Shown here: piece after piece, positions 7,203-15,318 of the stretch
Layout of the letters: every line of letters begins with the position of its first letter
Numbering within the stretch: the first letter of the stretch is position 1
NCBI GenBank assembly: GCA_945860945.1
Contig: CAMASG010000013.1
Span: 1 to 45,137 of the forward strand
Reading direction: 5' to 3'
DNA: 45,137 nucleotides
From: Akkermansia muciniphila
Lineage (GTDB): Bacteria; Verrucomicrobiota; Verrucomicrobiia; Limisphaerales; SIAT01
Made by a program: the position numbers and the translations under genes
The notes under the pieces: model-generated
What the model was told of the DNA's origin: nothing
The model's database searches: none
Seen by the model: only the letters and a program-made list of their open reading frames with translations

Positions 7203-7913
7203 GTGAAGATTCAAACCAACAAAGCCTCCAAGGGTTTCACCCTGATCGAGCTCCTGGTCGTGATTGCCATCATCGGCATTCTCGCCTCGATGCTTCTCCC
7301 TGCGCTCGGTAAAGCCAAGGCCCGCGCGAACCGCATCAAGTGCGTGAGCAACCTCAAGCAGATCAGCCTCGCGTTCAAGGTTTACGCGAACGACAACGAA
7401 GACAAGTTCCCGTGGTTCACCAAGTCCTCTGTCGTTGGCGGCGGAGCCATCACCGCCCTCGTGCCGGTGTGGCAGGCGGTGGGCGGCGAGTTGGGCAACG
7501 CCAAGATCATGCGCTCGCCCTGCGACGGTACTACGAAGACCGACGGGACGACCTTCCCGACTATTACTACAGCCAACATCAGCTACTGGTACTGCAACAC
7601 GGCTGACGAGCTGAAGCCCGCGACGTTGCTCTCCGGCACCCGCAACATCGGCATCACCGCCGCCTCCGGCGGCAGCCCCTCCAACTTTTTGTGGCCTTTC
7701 ATCGCCTTGGGCGCCACCCCCGCCTGGGGCAACGGCACCTACCCCAACGGCATGTCCGGTCTGTTGAGAGACCAGGGCCAGGCCACTCTGAGCGACGGCA
7801 GCGCTTCGCAGTACAAGGACGTGGACCTGCAGCGCCAGGCTGCGGCCCACATCGCCTCCGCTGGTGGTTCGACCGCCGTCGTGACCACGCCGTTCAACAT
7901 CGCCAACCCGTAA
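7203..7913 (+). CDS. Type II secretion-type pseudopilin, paralogue 1
   Basis: A 236-residue protein with a prepilin N-terminus: short basic leader [11 protein letters not shown], peptidase site G11|F12, Glu at mature position 5 and a hydrophobic helix [20 protein letters not shown] followed by [11 protein letters not shown]. The GTG at 7203 is chosen because pseudopilin leaders are short; an ATG at 7056 would add 49 residues and swallow the sigma-54 motif. The C-terminal domain has [13 protein letters not shown] and [11 protein letters not shown]. The last resembles the H-X9-DG signature of this family but lacks its His. It would be cleaved by a prepilin peptidase and assembled into a pseudopilus or remain in the envelope. 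It is 250 bases upstream of its paralogue, with a terminator between. Confidence 0.85.
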   Translation: MKIQTNKASKGFTLIELLVVIAIIGILASMLLPALGKAKARANRIKCVSNLKQISLAFKVYANDNEDKFPWFTKSSVVGGGAITALVPVWQAVGGELGNAKIMRSPCDGTTKTDGTTFPTITTANISYWYCNTADELKPATLLSGTRNIGITAASGGSPSNFLWPFIALGATPAWGNGTYPNGMSGLLRDQGQATLSDGSASQYKDVDLQRQAAAHIASAGGSTAVVTTPFNIANP

Positions 7914-7932
7914 TCGGTTGACACACTCACAG

Positions 7933-7957
7933 GCGCCCCGAAAGGGGCGCTTTTTTT
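7933..7957 (+). terminator. Rho-independent terminator after pseudopilin 1
   Basis: A perfect 7-bp stem GCGCCCC / GGGGCGC with a GAAA tetraloop, followed by seven T, 20 bases past the stop codon. Confidence 0.92.
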
Positions 7958-8163
7958 GTTTGTTTCAAAAGCTATTACTGGGCAAAAGCTTCAAAGCAAG
8001 CCACGGTGTATGAGTACGAGTTTGCGCGGGAGAAGCGTTTCAGTCGCTCAAATGGGCGGCGATTCATTTGCGGAGAGATACAAGCCCGTCTATAGTGGAG
8101 CGTGGAGGGATTGCTGGACAAAACCGATTGCTGCAAGCGTCCCCGCCAGTATTCGGAGGAATG

Positions 8164-8832
8164 ATGAGGATTCGAACCGATAGAGATTCGAGGGGTTTCA
8201 CGCTAATCGAGTTGCTGGTCGTGATTGGGATTATCGGCATCCTCGCCTCGATGTTGTTGCCGGCATTGGGCAAGGCTAAGCAGCGCGCGTACCGTATCAA
8301 GTGCGTCAGCAACCTGAAGCAGATAGCCTTGGCCTTCAAGATGTTCGCCAACGACAATGATGACCGATTCCCGTGGTTTGTGGCCGCCAGCGTGCCGACG
8401 GCGGCGGTGCCCGTCTGGCAATCCCTCGCCAACGATTTGACCTACGGCAAGTTGCTGCGTTCGCCCTGCGACCGCGAGCGCCTAGATGCCGTGAGCTTTC
8501 AAGTGTTGCAAACCACCAACATCAGCTACTGGTATTGCCTCGGTGCGGATGAGCTCAAGCCGAGCACGTTTTTGTCCGGCACGCGGAACATCCTGAATAA
8601 TCTCACCGGACAGCAGGACGCCTCCCCCACTCTGACCGCGACCACATCCAACGCCCAGTGGCACCGGAACGTGATGTCGGCTCTTGAGAACCAAGGCCAA
8701 GCCGCCCTCAGCGACGGCAGCGCGGGGAGCTATCGCGACACAGATTTACAGCGCCAAGCGTCCGCCCATTTCATCTCAACTGGCGGTATGACGGTCGGGC
8801 CGACGACGGCGTTCACCATCGTGAACCCCTGA
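8164..8832 (+). CDS. Type II secretion-type pseudopilin, paralogue 2
   Basis: A 222-residue paralogue of the gene at 7203. Leader [11 protein letters not shown], then [20 protein letters not shown] and [20 protein letters not shown]. The two share blocks along their whole length ([41 protein letters not shown]), which indicates tandem duplication. It has [11 protein letters not shown] in place of the His-containing H-X9-DG motif. The start is one of two adjacent ATGs (8161 or 8164); GGAGG at 8155-8159 gives better spacing to 8164. No promoter matching the sigma-54 motif of copy 1 was found in the 200 bases upstream, so the copies may be controlled differently. The middle region differs most between copies. 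Confidence 0.85.
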   Translation: MRIRTDRDSRGFTLIELLVVIGIIGILASMLLPALGKAKQRAYRIKCVSNLKQIALAFKMFANDNDDRFPWFVAASVPTAAVPVWQSLANDLTYGKLLRSPCDRERLDAVSFQVLQTTNISYWYCLGADELKPSTFLSGTRNILNNLTGQQDASPTLTATTSNAQWHRNVMSALENQGQAALSDGSAGSYRDTDLQRQASAHFISTGGMTVGPTTAFTIVNP

Positions 8833-8957
8833 ACGGAGAGGGCCGCCCCTCGGGCACGCAAGCCCACGCCAAGCGCCCTCTGCAATGGTTCCTTTCTTCG
8901 CAGTATTGGGGGCTTCCGCTGTGCCTTTCAGGACCGAGAAATAAATTGCCAAGAGGG

Positions 8958-8985
8958 TTGAATGTCGGCACTCTCGGCGTAGTCC
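8958..8985 (+). promoter_or_regulatory. Candidate sigma-70-like promoter for the DUF1501 gene
   Basis: TTGAAT (8958-8963), 16 bases, then TAGTCC (8980-8985). It is followed by a purine-rich ribosome binding site (CGGAGA, about 9008-9013) before the ATG at 9027. The -10 box is weak. Confidence 0.35.
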
Positions 8986-9026
8986 ATTCAGCGCGTTGAA
9001 TTTAAGAACGGAGACAACCCAATTTT

Positions 9027-10361
9027 ATGAACAAGCAAAACAAGTCCGGTTGGTGCAATAGCCCTGAACACACTTGGAACCCGAGTCGTCGCGATTTCCT
9101 GCAAGTCGGCGCGCTGGGCGGTCTCGGCCTGACGATGGGCGACTTCTTCCGTCTGCAGGCCGAGGAGGCCAACCAGCCGGCCAAAGAAGGCAAGGCCAAG
9201 TCGGTCATTCAGATTTATCTGCCGGGCGGCATGGCGCACCAGGAGTCGTTCGACCCGAAGTATCTCGCGCCGGTCGAATACCGCGGCCCGCTGGGCACGG
9301 TGAAGACCTCCACGGGCGAGCTCTTCTCGGAGAACATGAAGAACACCGCGAAGATCGCCGACAAGATCACGGTGGTCCGCTCGATGACTCACGGCGAAGC
9401 GGCGCACGAGCGCGGCACGCACAACATGATGACCGGCAACCGCCCGAGCCCGGCGGTCGTGTACCCAAGCCTCGGCAGCGTGGTGTCGCACGAGTTCGGC
9501 CCCCGCAAGAATCTGCCTGCGTACGTCGCCATCCCGAGCGTTTCCGGCAACGGTGGCACAGGCTACCTCGGCTCGGCCTACGGCGCGTTCAGCCTCGGAG
9601 CGGATCCGGGCAATGCGAGCTTCAAGGTGCGCGATCTTTCGTTGCCCACCGGTATTGATGACAAGCGCTTCGACACCCGCCGCAAGATGCGCGCCGCGGT
9701 GGACGCCCACTTCAGCGGCCTCGAGAAGGCCGACGTGCTCGACGGCATGGACAGCTTCTATCAGCGCGCTTACTCGATGATCAGCTCGGATCACGCCCGC
9801 GCCGCGTTCGACCTCGAGAAGGAAGACGCCAAACTGCGTGATGATTACGGCCGCAACACGGCTGGCCAGCGCATGCTCATGTCCCGCCGCCTCGTCGAGG
9901 CCGGCGTGCGTTTCGTCTCGCTCACCTTCGGTGGCTGGGATCACCACGACAACATCAAGCGCGCGATGGACAATCAGATGCCGTCCTTCGACCAAGCTTT
10001 CGCGGCGCTCATTCGCGACCTCGATCAGCGCGGGTTGCTCGACAGCACGCTGGTGACGGTCACCTCCGAGTTCGGCCGCACGCCGAAGATCAACGCCACT
10101 GCCGGTCGCGACCATTGGCCGAAAGTGTTCAGCATCGTGATGGCGGGCGGCGGCGTGAAGCGCGGCTACATCCACGGCGCGTCTGACGCGACGGGGGCCG
10201 AGCCGGACAATTCGCCGCTCACCGTGGCTGGTTATTCTTCCACCGTGCTCTGCCTCATGGGCATCGACCCAGAGAAGCGGCTGATGTCCCCCGGCGGTCG
10301 TCCGCAAGCCATCGTCACCGATGGCAACGGCGGCCATCCGGAAAAAGACCTGCTGGCCTAA
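9027..10361 (+). CDS. DUF1501 domain protein (sulfatase-like fold, Tat-exported)
   Basis: A 444-residue protein beginning with a twin-arginine signal (PSRRDFLQVGALGGLGLTMG, Arg21-Arg22). Then come blocks typical of DUF1501: YLPGGMAHQESFDPK, VVRSMTHGEAAHERGTHNMM, FGGWDHHDNI, TVTSEFGRTPKIN and GRDHWPKVFS, the last with metal-ligand-like His/Asp positions resembling the alkaline phosphatase/sulfatase superfamily. The family is abundant in Planctomycetes and Verrucomicrobia and almost always sits beside DUF1549/DUF1553 cytochrome proteins. No activity is established. Here it is the first gene of that block, but a terminator follows it directly, so it may be expressed at a different level from the genes behind it. 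Confidence 0.9.
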   Translation: MNKQNKSGWCNSPEHTWNPSRRDFLQVGALGGLGLTMGDFFRLQAEEANQPAKEGKAKSVIQIYLPGGMAHQESFDPKYLAPVEYRGPLGTVKTSTGELFSENMKNTAKIADKITVVRSMTHGEAAHERGTHNMMTGNRPSPAVVYPSLGSVVSHEFGPRKNLPAYVAIPSVSGNGGTGYLGSAYGAFSLGADPGNASFKVRDLSLPTGIDDKRFDTRRKMRAAVDAHFSGLEKADVLDGMDSFYQRAYSMISSDHARAAFDLEKEDAKLRDDYGRNTAGQRMLMSRRLVEAGVRFVSLTFGGWDHHDNIKRAMDNQMPSFDQAFAALIRDLDQRGLLDSTLVTVTSEFGRTPKINATAGRDHWPKVFSIVMAGGGVKRGYIHGASDATGAEPDNSPLTVAGYSSTVLCLMGIDPEKRLMSPGGRPQAIVTDGNGGHPEKDLLA

Positions 10362-10417
10362 TGGCAGCGCTCGGAAACGAAACTTAAGCTTGCTGTCAAA
10401 ACAACAGCATTAATGGC

Positions 10418-10452
10418 CGGGGCAATGTCCGAGGATGTTGCCCCGCCTTTTT
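10418..10452 (+). terminator. Rho-independent terminator between DUF1501 and PPC genes
   Basis: An 8-bp stem (10418-10425 with 10438-10445) is followed by TTTTT (10448-10452). The T tract ends 7 bases before the ATG of the next gene, so the hairpin also occupies that gene's ribosome-binding region. Confidence 0.75.
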
Positions 10453-10459
10453 CTAAATT

Positions 10460-12814
10460 ATGAAAGAAATGGCGAAATTGGCGCTCCTGCTCGCGATCGG
10501 CACCGCAACGGCGGTCTGGGCAGTCGATCCGAAACTCCGCTCGACCTCCCCCGCGGGGTTGCAGCGCGGCACCGAGGCGGTACTGACCTTCACCGGCGAC
10601 CGTCTTGATGACACGCAAGAGGTGTTGCTTTACGCCCCCGGCGTAGAGGTGCTCAAGATTGAGGAGAAGACCGCCAGCGCGGTGAAGATCCGCGTGAAGG
10701 TCGCCGCCGATTGCCCGCTGGGTGAGCAGCGCGTCCGCCTGCGCACCGCCGGTGGTGTTTCAGATTTGCGCACGTTCTACGTCGGCGCGTTCCCGATGGT
10801 GGAGAAGGCCGTCGTGAAAAAAGGCGATCCGCTGCAGAAGCTTCCGCTCAACACGACCGTCACCGGTTCTGTCGCGACGGAGACGGTGGACGCTTACGCG
10901 GTGGACTTGAAGAAAGGCCAACGCCTCGCCGCCGAAGTCACCGGCATGCGCCTCGGCCGCAGCTTCACCGACCCGTACATTTCCATCAAGGATCCGAACG
11001 GCAAAGTGCTCGCGAAGACCGATGACACGCCGCTCTTCATTCAGGATTGCTTCGCCACGATCACGGCGTCGATGGACGGCGTGTACACCGTCGAAGTGCG
11101 CGAGAGCTCCTACGGTGCGCTCAGCCTTTATCAGCTTCACGTTGGCAACTTCCCGCGTCCCACGGCGGTCTATCCGGCCGGCGGCAAGGCGGGCGAGAAG
11201 CTGCAGGTGAAATTCATCGGTGACGCCGCTGGCGAATTCACGCAAGTCGTCACGCTGCCGCAGCCGGCATCTTATCGGCAGGGTGTTTTCGCCGAACAGA
11301 ACGGCCTGATTGCTCCCTCGGCCAACATCGTGCGCGTTGTCGATTTCCCCAACGTGCTCGAGACCGAGCCGAACAATGAATCGGCCGCAGCCAACAACGC
11401 GACCGCTCTCGAACTGCCCGTCGCGTTCAACGGTATCATCGAGAAGAATGGCGACGTGGACTGGTTCCGTTTCAAGGCCAAGAAGGGCGAAGTTTATGAC
11501 GTGAACGTGTACGCCCGCCGTGTTCGTTCGGCGCTCGATTCGCTCCTCGTCATCGCCAACGCCGCCGGCCAGACCATCGCCACGAATGACGACTCCGGCG
11601 GTGCGGATAGCTATGTGCGTTTCACTGTGCCGGCCGACGCCGAGTATTTCGTGAAGGTCGCTGATCACCTCGGCAAAGGCGGCCCCGACTACACCTACCG
11701 CGTCGAGTTCGCGCCGGTGAAGGCCGATCTCACTCTCTACGTGCAGGACACGGCGCGGTACGACACGCAAACGCGCAAATCCATCATCGTCGCCCGCGGC
11801 AATCGTTTCGCCACATTGATGACCGTGCGCCGGAACAACTTCAGCGGCGACCTCGTGATGGGCAACGCTGATTTCCCTGCTGGCATCACGATGCATGCGG
11901 ATCAAATCCCCGCCGGTCTCACTGCGATTCCGATTGTCTTCGAAGCCCGCGCCGACGCGCCTGTCGCCGGCAAGCTCGCGAGCATCACCGCGCGCCTCGT
12001 GAACTCGAAGGACGGCCGCGAAATCTCCGGCTGCGTCTGGCAGAATTACGACCTCGTGCAGAACGGCAACGACGGCGTGTACTACGTCACCTACTCCGAC
12101 AAGATTGCCGTGGCCGTCGTCGACGAACTGCCTTTCAAGGTGGACATCATCGAGCCGAAGGCCGCGCTCGCGCAGAACGGCGCGATGAATCTCAAGATCG
12201 TCGCCACGCGCAACGCCGGCTTCGTGGCACCAATCACTGTGAAGATGCTCTTCAATCCTCCCGGCATCGGTTCGCCGTCTGAGATCGTCATCCCCGAAGG
12301 CCAAACGAGCGCGGAATATCCGCTCAACGCTAGCGGCGGCGCGCAGGTGCGTGATTGGAAAATCGCCGTGCTCGCAAGCTCCTCTGTGAGCAACGGCACC
12401 GCGTACGCCAGCTCGCAGCTCGCGAGCCTCGCCGTGGCCGAGCCGTTCGTGCAGGGCCGTATCGAGATGACCTCCATTGTCCGTGGCAGCAATGGCAAGG
12501 TCGTTTGCAAACTGGATCAGAAGACGCCGTTCGACGGTCAGGCTGAGATTCAGCTGAACGGCCTGCCCTCCGGCGCGACCGCCATGCCCAAGTTCATCAC
12601 CAAGGATTCCGCCGAGGTGATCTTCGACGTGACCACGGCGACCAACGCCACGCGTGGTTTGCATCGCACGCTCGTTTGCTCCATCGCCATCAAGAAGAAT
12701 AACGAAATCATCACGCAGAGTGTGGGTGCGGGCGGATTGTTCCGCATCGACGCGCCGAGGGTTGCGGGCGAGGTTCCGGCCAAGAAAACCGCGAAGACGA
12801 CGAGCAGCAAGTAA
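10460..12814 (+). CDS. Secreted PPC-domain protein
   Basis: A 784-residue exported protein; signal peptide at 1-21 (MKEMAKLALLLAIGTATAVWA), with an alternative ATG at 10469. An IPT/TIG-like beta domain follows at about 22-110 (STSPAGLQRGTEAVLTFTG). A first PPC-like region lies at about 130-225. A clear PPC (pre-peptidase C-terminal) domain begins ETEPNNESAAANNATALE at about 300 and runs to about 400 with GDVDWFRFKAKKGE and TNDDSGGADSYVRFTVP. The C-terminal half is further beta-sandwich repeats. It is probably a cell-surface or periplasmic partner of the DUF1549/DUF1553 protein, which starts 45 bases downstream; this gene set is widely conserved in the phylum. There is no catalytic domain. The ribosome binding site is poor. 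Confidence 0.85.
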   Translation: MKEMAKLALLLAIGTATAVWAVDPKLRSTSPAGLQRGTEAVLTFTGDRLDDTQEVLLYAPGVEVLKIEEKTASAVKIRVKVAADCPLGEQRVRLRTAGGVSDLRTFYVGAFPMVEKAVVKKGDPLQKLPLNTTVTGSVATETVDAYAVDLKKGQRLAAEVTGMRLGRSFTDPYISIKDPNGKVLAKTDDTPLFIQDCFATITASMDGVYTVEVRESSYGALSLYQLHVGNFPRPTAVYPAGGKAGEKLQVKFIGDAAGEFTQVVTLPQPASYRQGVFAEQNGLIAPSANIVRVVDFPNVLETEPNNESAAANNATALELPVAFNGIIEKNGDVDWFRFKAKKGEVYDVNVYARRVRSALDSLLVIANAAGQTIATNDDSGGADSYVRFTVPADAEYFVKVADHLGKGGPDYTYRVEFAPVKADLTLYVQDTARYDTQTRKSIIVARGNRFATLMTVRRNNFSGDLVMGNADFPAGITMHADQIPAGLTAIPIVFEARADAPVAGKLASITARLVNSKDGREISGCVWQNYDLVQNGNDGVYYVTYSDKIAVAVVDELPFKVDIIEPKAALAQNGAMNLKIVATRNAGFVAPITVKMLFNPPGIGSPSEIVIPEGQTSAEYPLNASGGAQVRDWKIAVLASSSVSNGTAYASSQLASLAVAEPFVQGRIEMTSIVRGSNGKVVCKLDQKTPFDGQAEIQLNGLPSGATAMPKFITKDSAEVIFDVTTATNATRGLHRTLVCSIAIKKNNEIITQSVGAGGLFRIDAPRVAGEVPAKKTAKTTSSK

Positions 12815-12859
12815 TTGGTTTACGGTTTGCAGCGAAGCCTTGTTTTAGGAAATCGAGCT

Positions 12860-15295
12860 ATGAAGTTGAATCTGACGAATTGGTTGACCGCACTATTGTT
12901 GTCCGCGCCGCTGTTGGCGCAGGCCGCCCCCACTCTAGTGGAGGTGCGTGCGCGCCCCGCCAACATCAATCTCACCGCGAAGCAGGACAAGCAGGCCATC
13001 GTCGTGCAGGCCATCTATTCCGATGCCACCACGCAAGACGTGACGGCGACGGCGACCTACGCTTTCGCCGATAAGAAGATGGCGGTGATGGACAAGGAGT
13101 TCGTCGTGCGCGGCGCTGCGGATGGCCAGACCACGCTCACCGTGCAGTTCGGCGGCAAGACAATCGCTCTGCCGGTGAAGGTGGAGCAATCCGCGACCGA
13201 ATGGCCGATCAGTTTCAGCCTCGATGTGATGCCTGTTCTCAACAAGGCCGGTTGTAACACTGGTAGTTGCCACGGCGCTGCTCGGGGCAAGGACGGCTTC
13301 CGCCTCTCGCTCTTCGGCTACGATCCCGAGGGCGATTACCACCGCATCACCCGCGAGAATTTCGGCCGCCGCATCAACCTGGCACTGCCCGACGACAGCT
13401 TGATGCTCGAGAAGAGCGCAGGCCGCGTGCCTCACACTGGCGGTGAGCGTTTCACTTCCAGCAGCCAATCCTATCAGACCATGGTGAAATGGCTGAAGGC
13501 CGGCGCGCCGAAGGATCCCACCACTGTCGCCAAAGTCATCGGGCTTGAGATTCATCCCACGCAGTCTGTGCTCGAAGGCGCTGGCGCCAGCCAACGCCTC
13601 AACGTGCGCGCGATTTATTCCGACGGTACCGACCGCGATGTGACGGACATGGCTTCCTACATGAGCAGCAACGACGGGGCCGCCAAGGTCGGCGCGACGG
13701 GTATGATCACCGCCGACAAGCGCGGCGAGGCGTTCGTGCTCGCGCGTTACGAGGACTTCTCCGTCGGTTCGCAGGTGCTCGTCATTCCGAAGGACGCGAA
13801 GTTCGAGTTCCCGAAGGTTCCGGAGAACAATTACATCGACACGCTGGTCAACAATAAGCTCAAGAAGATCCGTATCACTCCCTCGGACATTTGCGACGAC
13901 GCCACCTATCTGCGCCGCATCACGCTCGACATCGTCGGCAAGCTGCCGTCGATGGAGGAGGTGCAGGCCTTCGGCGCTGATGCCGATCCGAAGAAGCGCG
14001 AGAAGAAGATCGACGAGCTTCTTGGCCGCAAAGAATTTACGCAGATGTGGGTGATGAAATGGGCCGAACTGCTCCAGATTCGCACCGACAACAACCAATT
14101 CCAGTACAAGTCGGCGCTGCATTATTACGATTGGCTCGCCGATCAGTTCGCGCAGAACCGGCCGATGAACGAGATGGTGCAGGACCTCCTCACGGCGTCC
14201 GGCGGCACGTTCGCCAATCCCGCGGGCAACTTCTACAAGGTCGAGACCGACACGTTGAAGATGACCGAGAACGTCGCCCAGATTTTCATGGGCATGCGCA
14301 TTCAGTGCGCCCAGTGCCACAACCATCCGTTCGACCGCTGGACGATGAACGACTATTACAGCTTCGCCTCCTTCTTCGCGCAGGTCGGCCGCAAGACCGG
14401 CGAGGACAACCGCGAGACGGTCGTCTTCAACCGCGCCACCGGCGGCGTGAGCCACCCGGTCGGCAACCGCGATATGAAGCCGAAGTTCCTCGGTGGCGAT
14501 TTGCCCGAGATGAAGACCGGCGAAGACCGCCGCGCCGCGCTCGCCAAGTGGCTTGCCTCGCCCGAGAATCCGTTCTTCGCCAAGAACCTCGCGAACATTG
14601 TCTGGGGTCATTTCCTCGGCCAAGGAATCGTGGAGCCTGTGGACGACGTGCGCATCTCGAATCCGCCCTCCAACCCCGAGTTGCTTGAGGAGCTCGGCAA
14701 GCGCTTCGCGGCTTCCGGTTACAACTTCCGCCAGCTCGTGCGCGACATCTGCGCCTCGCGCACTTACCAGCTCACCACCAAGGCCAATGCGTCCAATACC
14801 GAGGACACGCGTAACTTCGCGAAGGGAAACATCCGCCGCATGCGCGCCGAGGTGTTGCTCGATTGCTTGAATCAGGTCACCGCCGGCCGCGAGAAATTCC
14901 GTGGCCTGCCGATTGGCGCCAGCGCTGTTGAGATTGTGGACGGCCGCACCAGCACTTTCTTCCTCACCACATTCGGCCGCGCCACACGTGACACCGTCTG
15001 CTCGTGCGAAGTGCAGATGGAGCCGAACCTCTCGCAGGCGCTCCACTTGCTCAATGGCGAGACGGTGAATGCCAAGATCACCGCCGGCGGCACGGTCGCC
15101 GCTTCGTTGCGCGACAAGAAAACGGCGCCGCAAATCATCGACGAGCTTTACCTCCGTTGCCTCGCCCGCAAGCCGACTTCCAAAGAGCAGGCCGAGTTGA
15201 TGGAGTTCTTCAAGGAAGGCCGGCCCGAACTCGAGGTGCTCAATGACGTCTTCTGGTCGCTGCTCAACTCGAAGGAATTCCTCTTCAACCACTAA
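12860..15295 (+). CDS. DUF1549/DUF1553 cytochrome-type surface protein with Big_2 domains
   Basis: An 811-residue exported protein. ATG 12860 opens the signal peptide (MKLNLTNWLTALLLSAPLLA). Domains in order: a bacterial Ig-like Big_2 domain (about 25-110); a PSCyt1-like heme region with CNTGSCHG at 132-139 (the CX4CH form usual in this family); a second Big_2 domain (about 230-320); DUF1549 (about 330-530) with YLRRITLDIVGKLPS and a CAQCHNHPFDRW heme motif at 483; and DUF1553 (about 550-800) with NIVWGHFLGQGIVEPVDD and LNGETVNAKI. Two c-type heme sites suggest a role in electron transfer or polymer breakdown at the envelope, but no reaction is established. It continues the block with the PPC gene and the cytochrome-WD40 gene, with short gaps. 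Confidence 0.9.
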   Translation: MKLNLTNWLTALLLSAPLLAQAAPTLVEVRARPANINLTAKQDKQAIVVQAIYSDATTQDVTATATYAFADKKMAVMDKEFVVRGAADGQTTLTVQFGGKTIALPVKVEQSATEWPISFSLDVMPVLNKAGCNTGSCHGAARGKDGFRLSLFGYDPEGDYHRITRENFGRRINLALPDDSLMLEKSAGRVPHTGGERFTSSSQSYQTMVKWLKAGAPKDPTTVAKVIGLEIHPTQSVLEGAGASQRLNVRAIYSDGTDRDVTDMASYMSSNDGAAKVGATGMITADKRGEAFVLARYEDFSVGSQVLVIPKDAKFEFPKVPENNYIDTLVNNKLKKIRITPSDICDDATYLRRITLDIVGKLPSMEEVQAFGADADPKKREKKIDELLGRKEFTQMWVMKWAELLQIRTDNNQFQYKSALHYYDWLADQFAQNRPMNEMVQDLLTASGGTFANPAGNFYKVETDTLKMTENVAQIFMGMRIQCAQCHNHPFDRWTMNDYYSFASFFAQVGRKTGEDNRETVVFNRATGGVSHPVGNRDMKPKFLGGDLPEMKTGEDRRAALAKWLASPENPFFAKNLANIVWGHFLGQGIVEPVDDVRISNPPSNPELLEELGKRFAASGYNFRQLVRDICASRTYQLTTKANASNTEDTRNFAKGNIRRMRAEVLLDCLNQVTAGREKFRGLPIGASAVEIVDGRTSTFFLTTFGRATRDTVCSCEVQMEPNLSQALHLLNGETVNAKITAGGTVAASLRDKKTAPQIIDELYLRCLARKPTSKEQAELMEFFKEGRPELEVLNDVFWSLLNSKEFLFNH

Positions 15296-15318
15296 AAGTC
15301 GTATCACCGTTGAAGTTT

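Noticed and set aside
8833-8870. A short GAGGG/CCCTC hairpin after pseudopilin 2
   Set aside because: It has a 5-bp stem with no T tract, too weak to call a terminator.
8988-10337. A 449-codon minus-strand frame
   Set aside because: It is antisense to the DUF1501 gene, whose Tat signal and motifs are decisive.
10760-12664. A 634-codon minus-strand frame
   Set aside because: It is antisense to the PPC-domain gene; rich in Arg, Gly and His and without a family.
12935-15307. A 790-codon minus-strand frame
   Set aside because: It is a shadow of the DUF1549/DUF1553 gene; no domains or start site.
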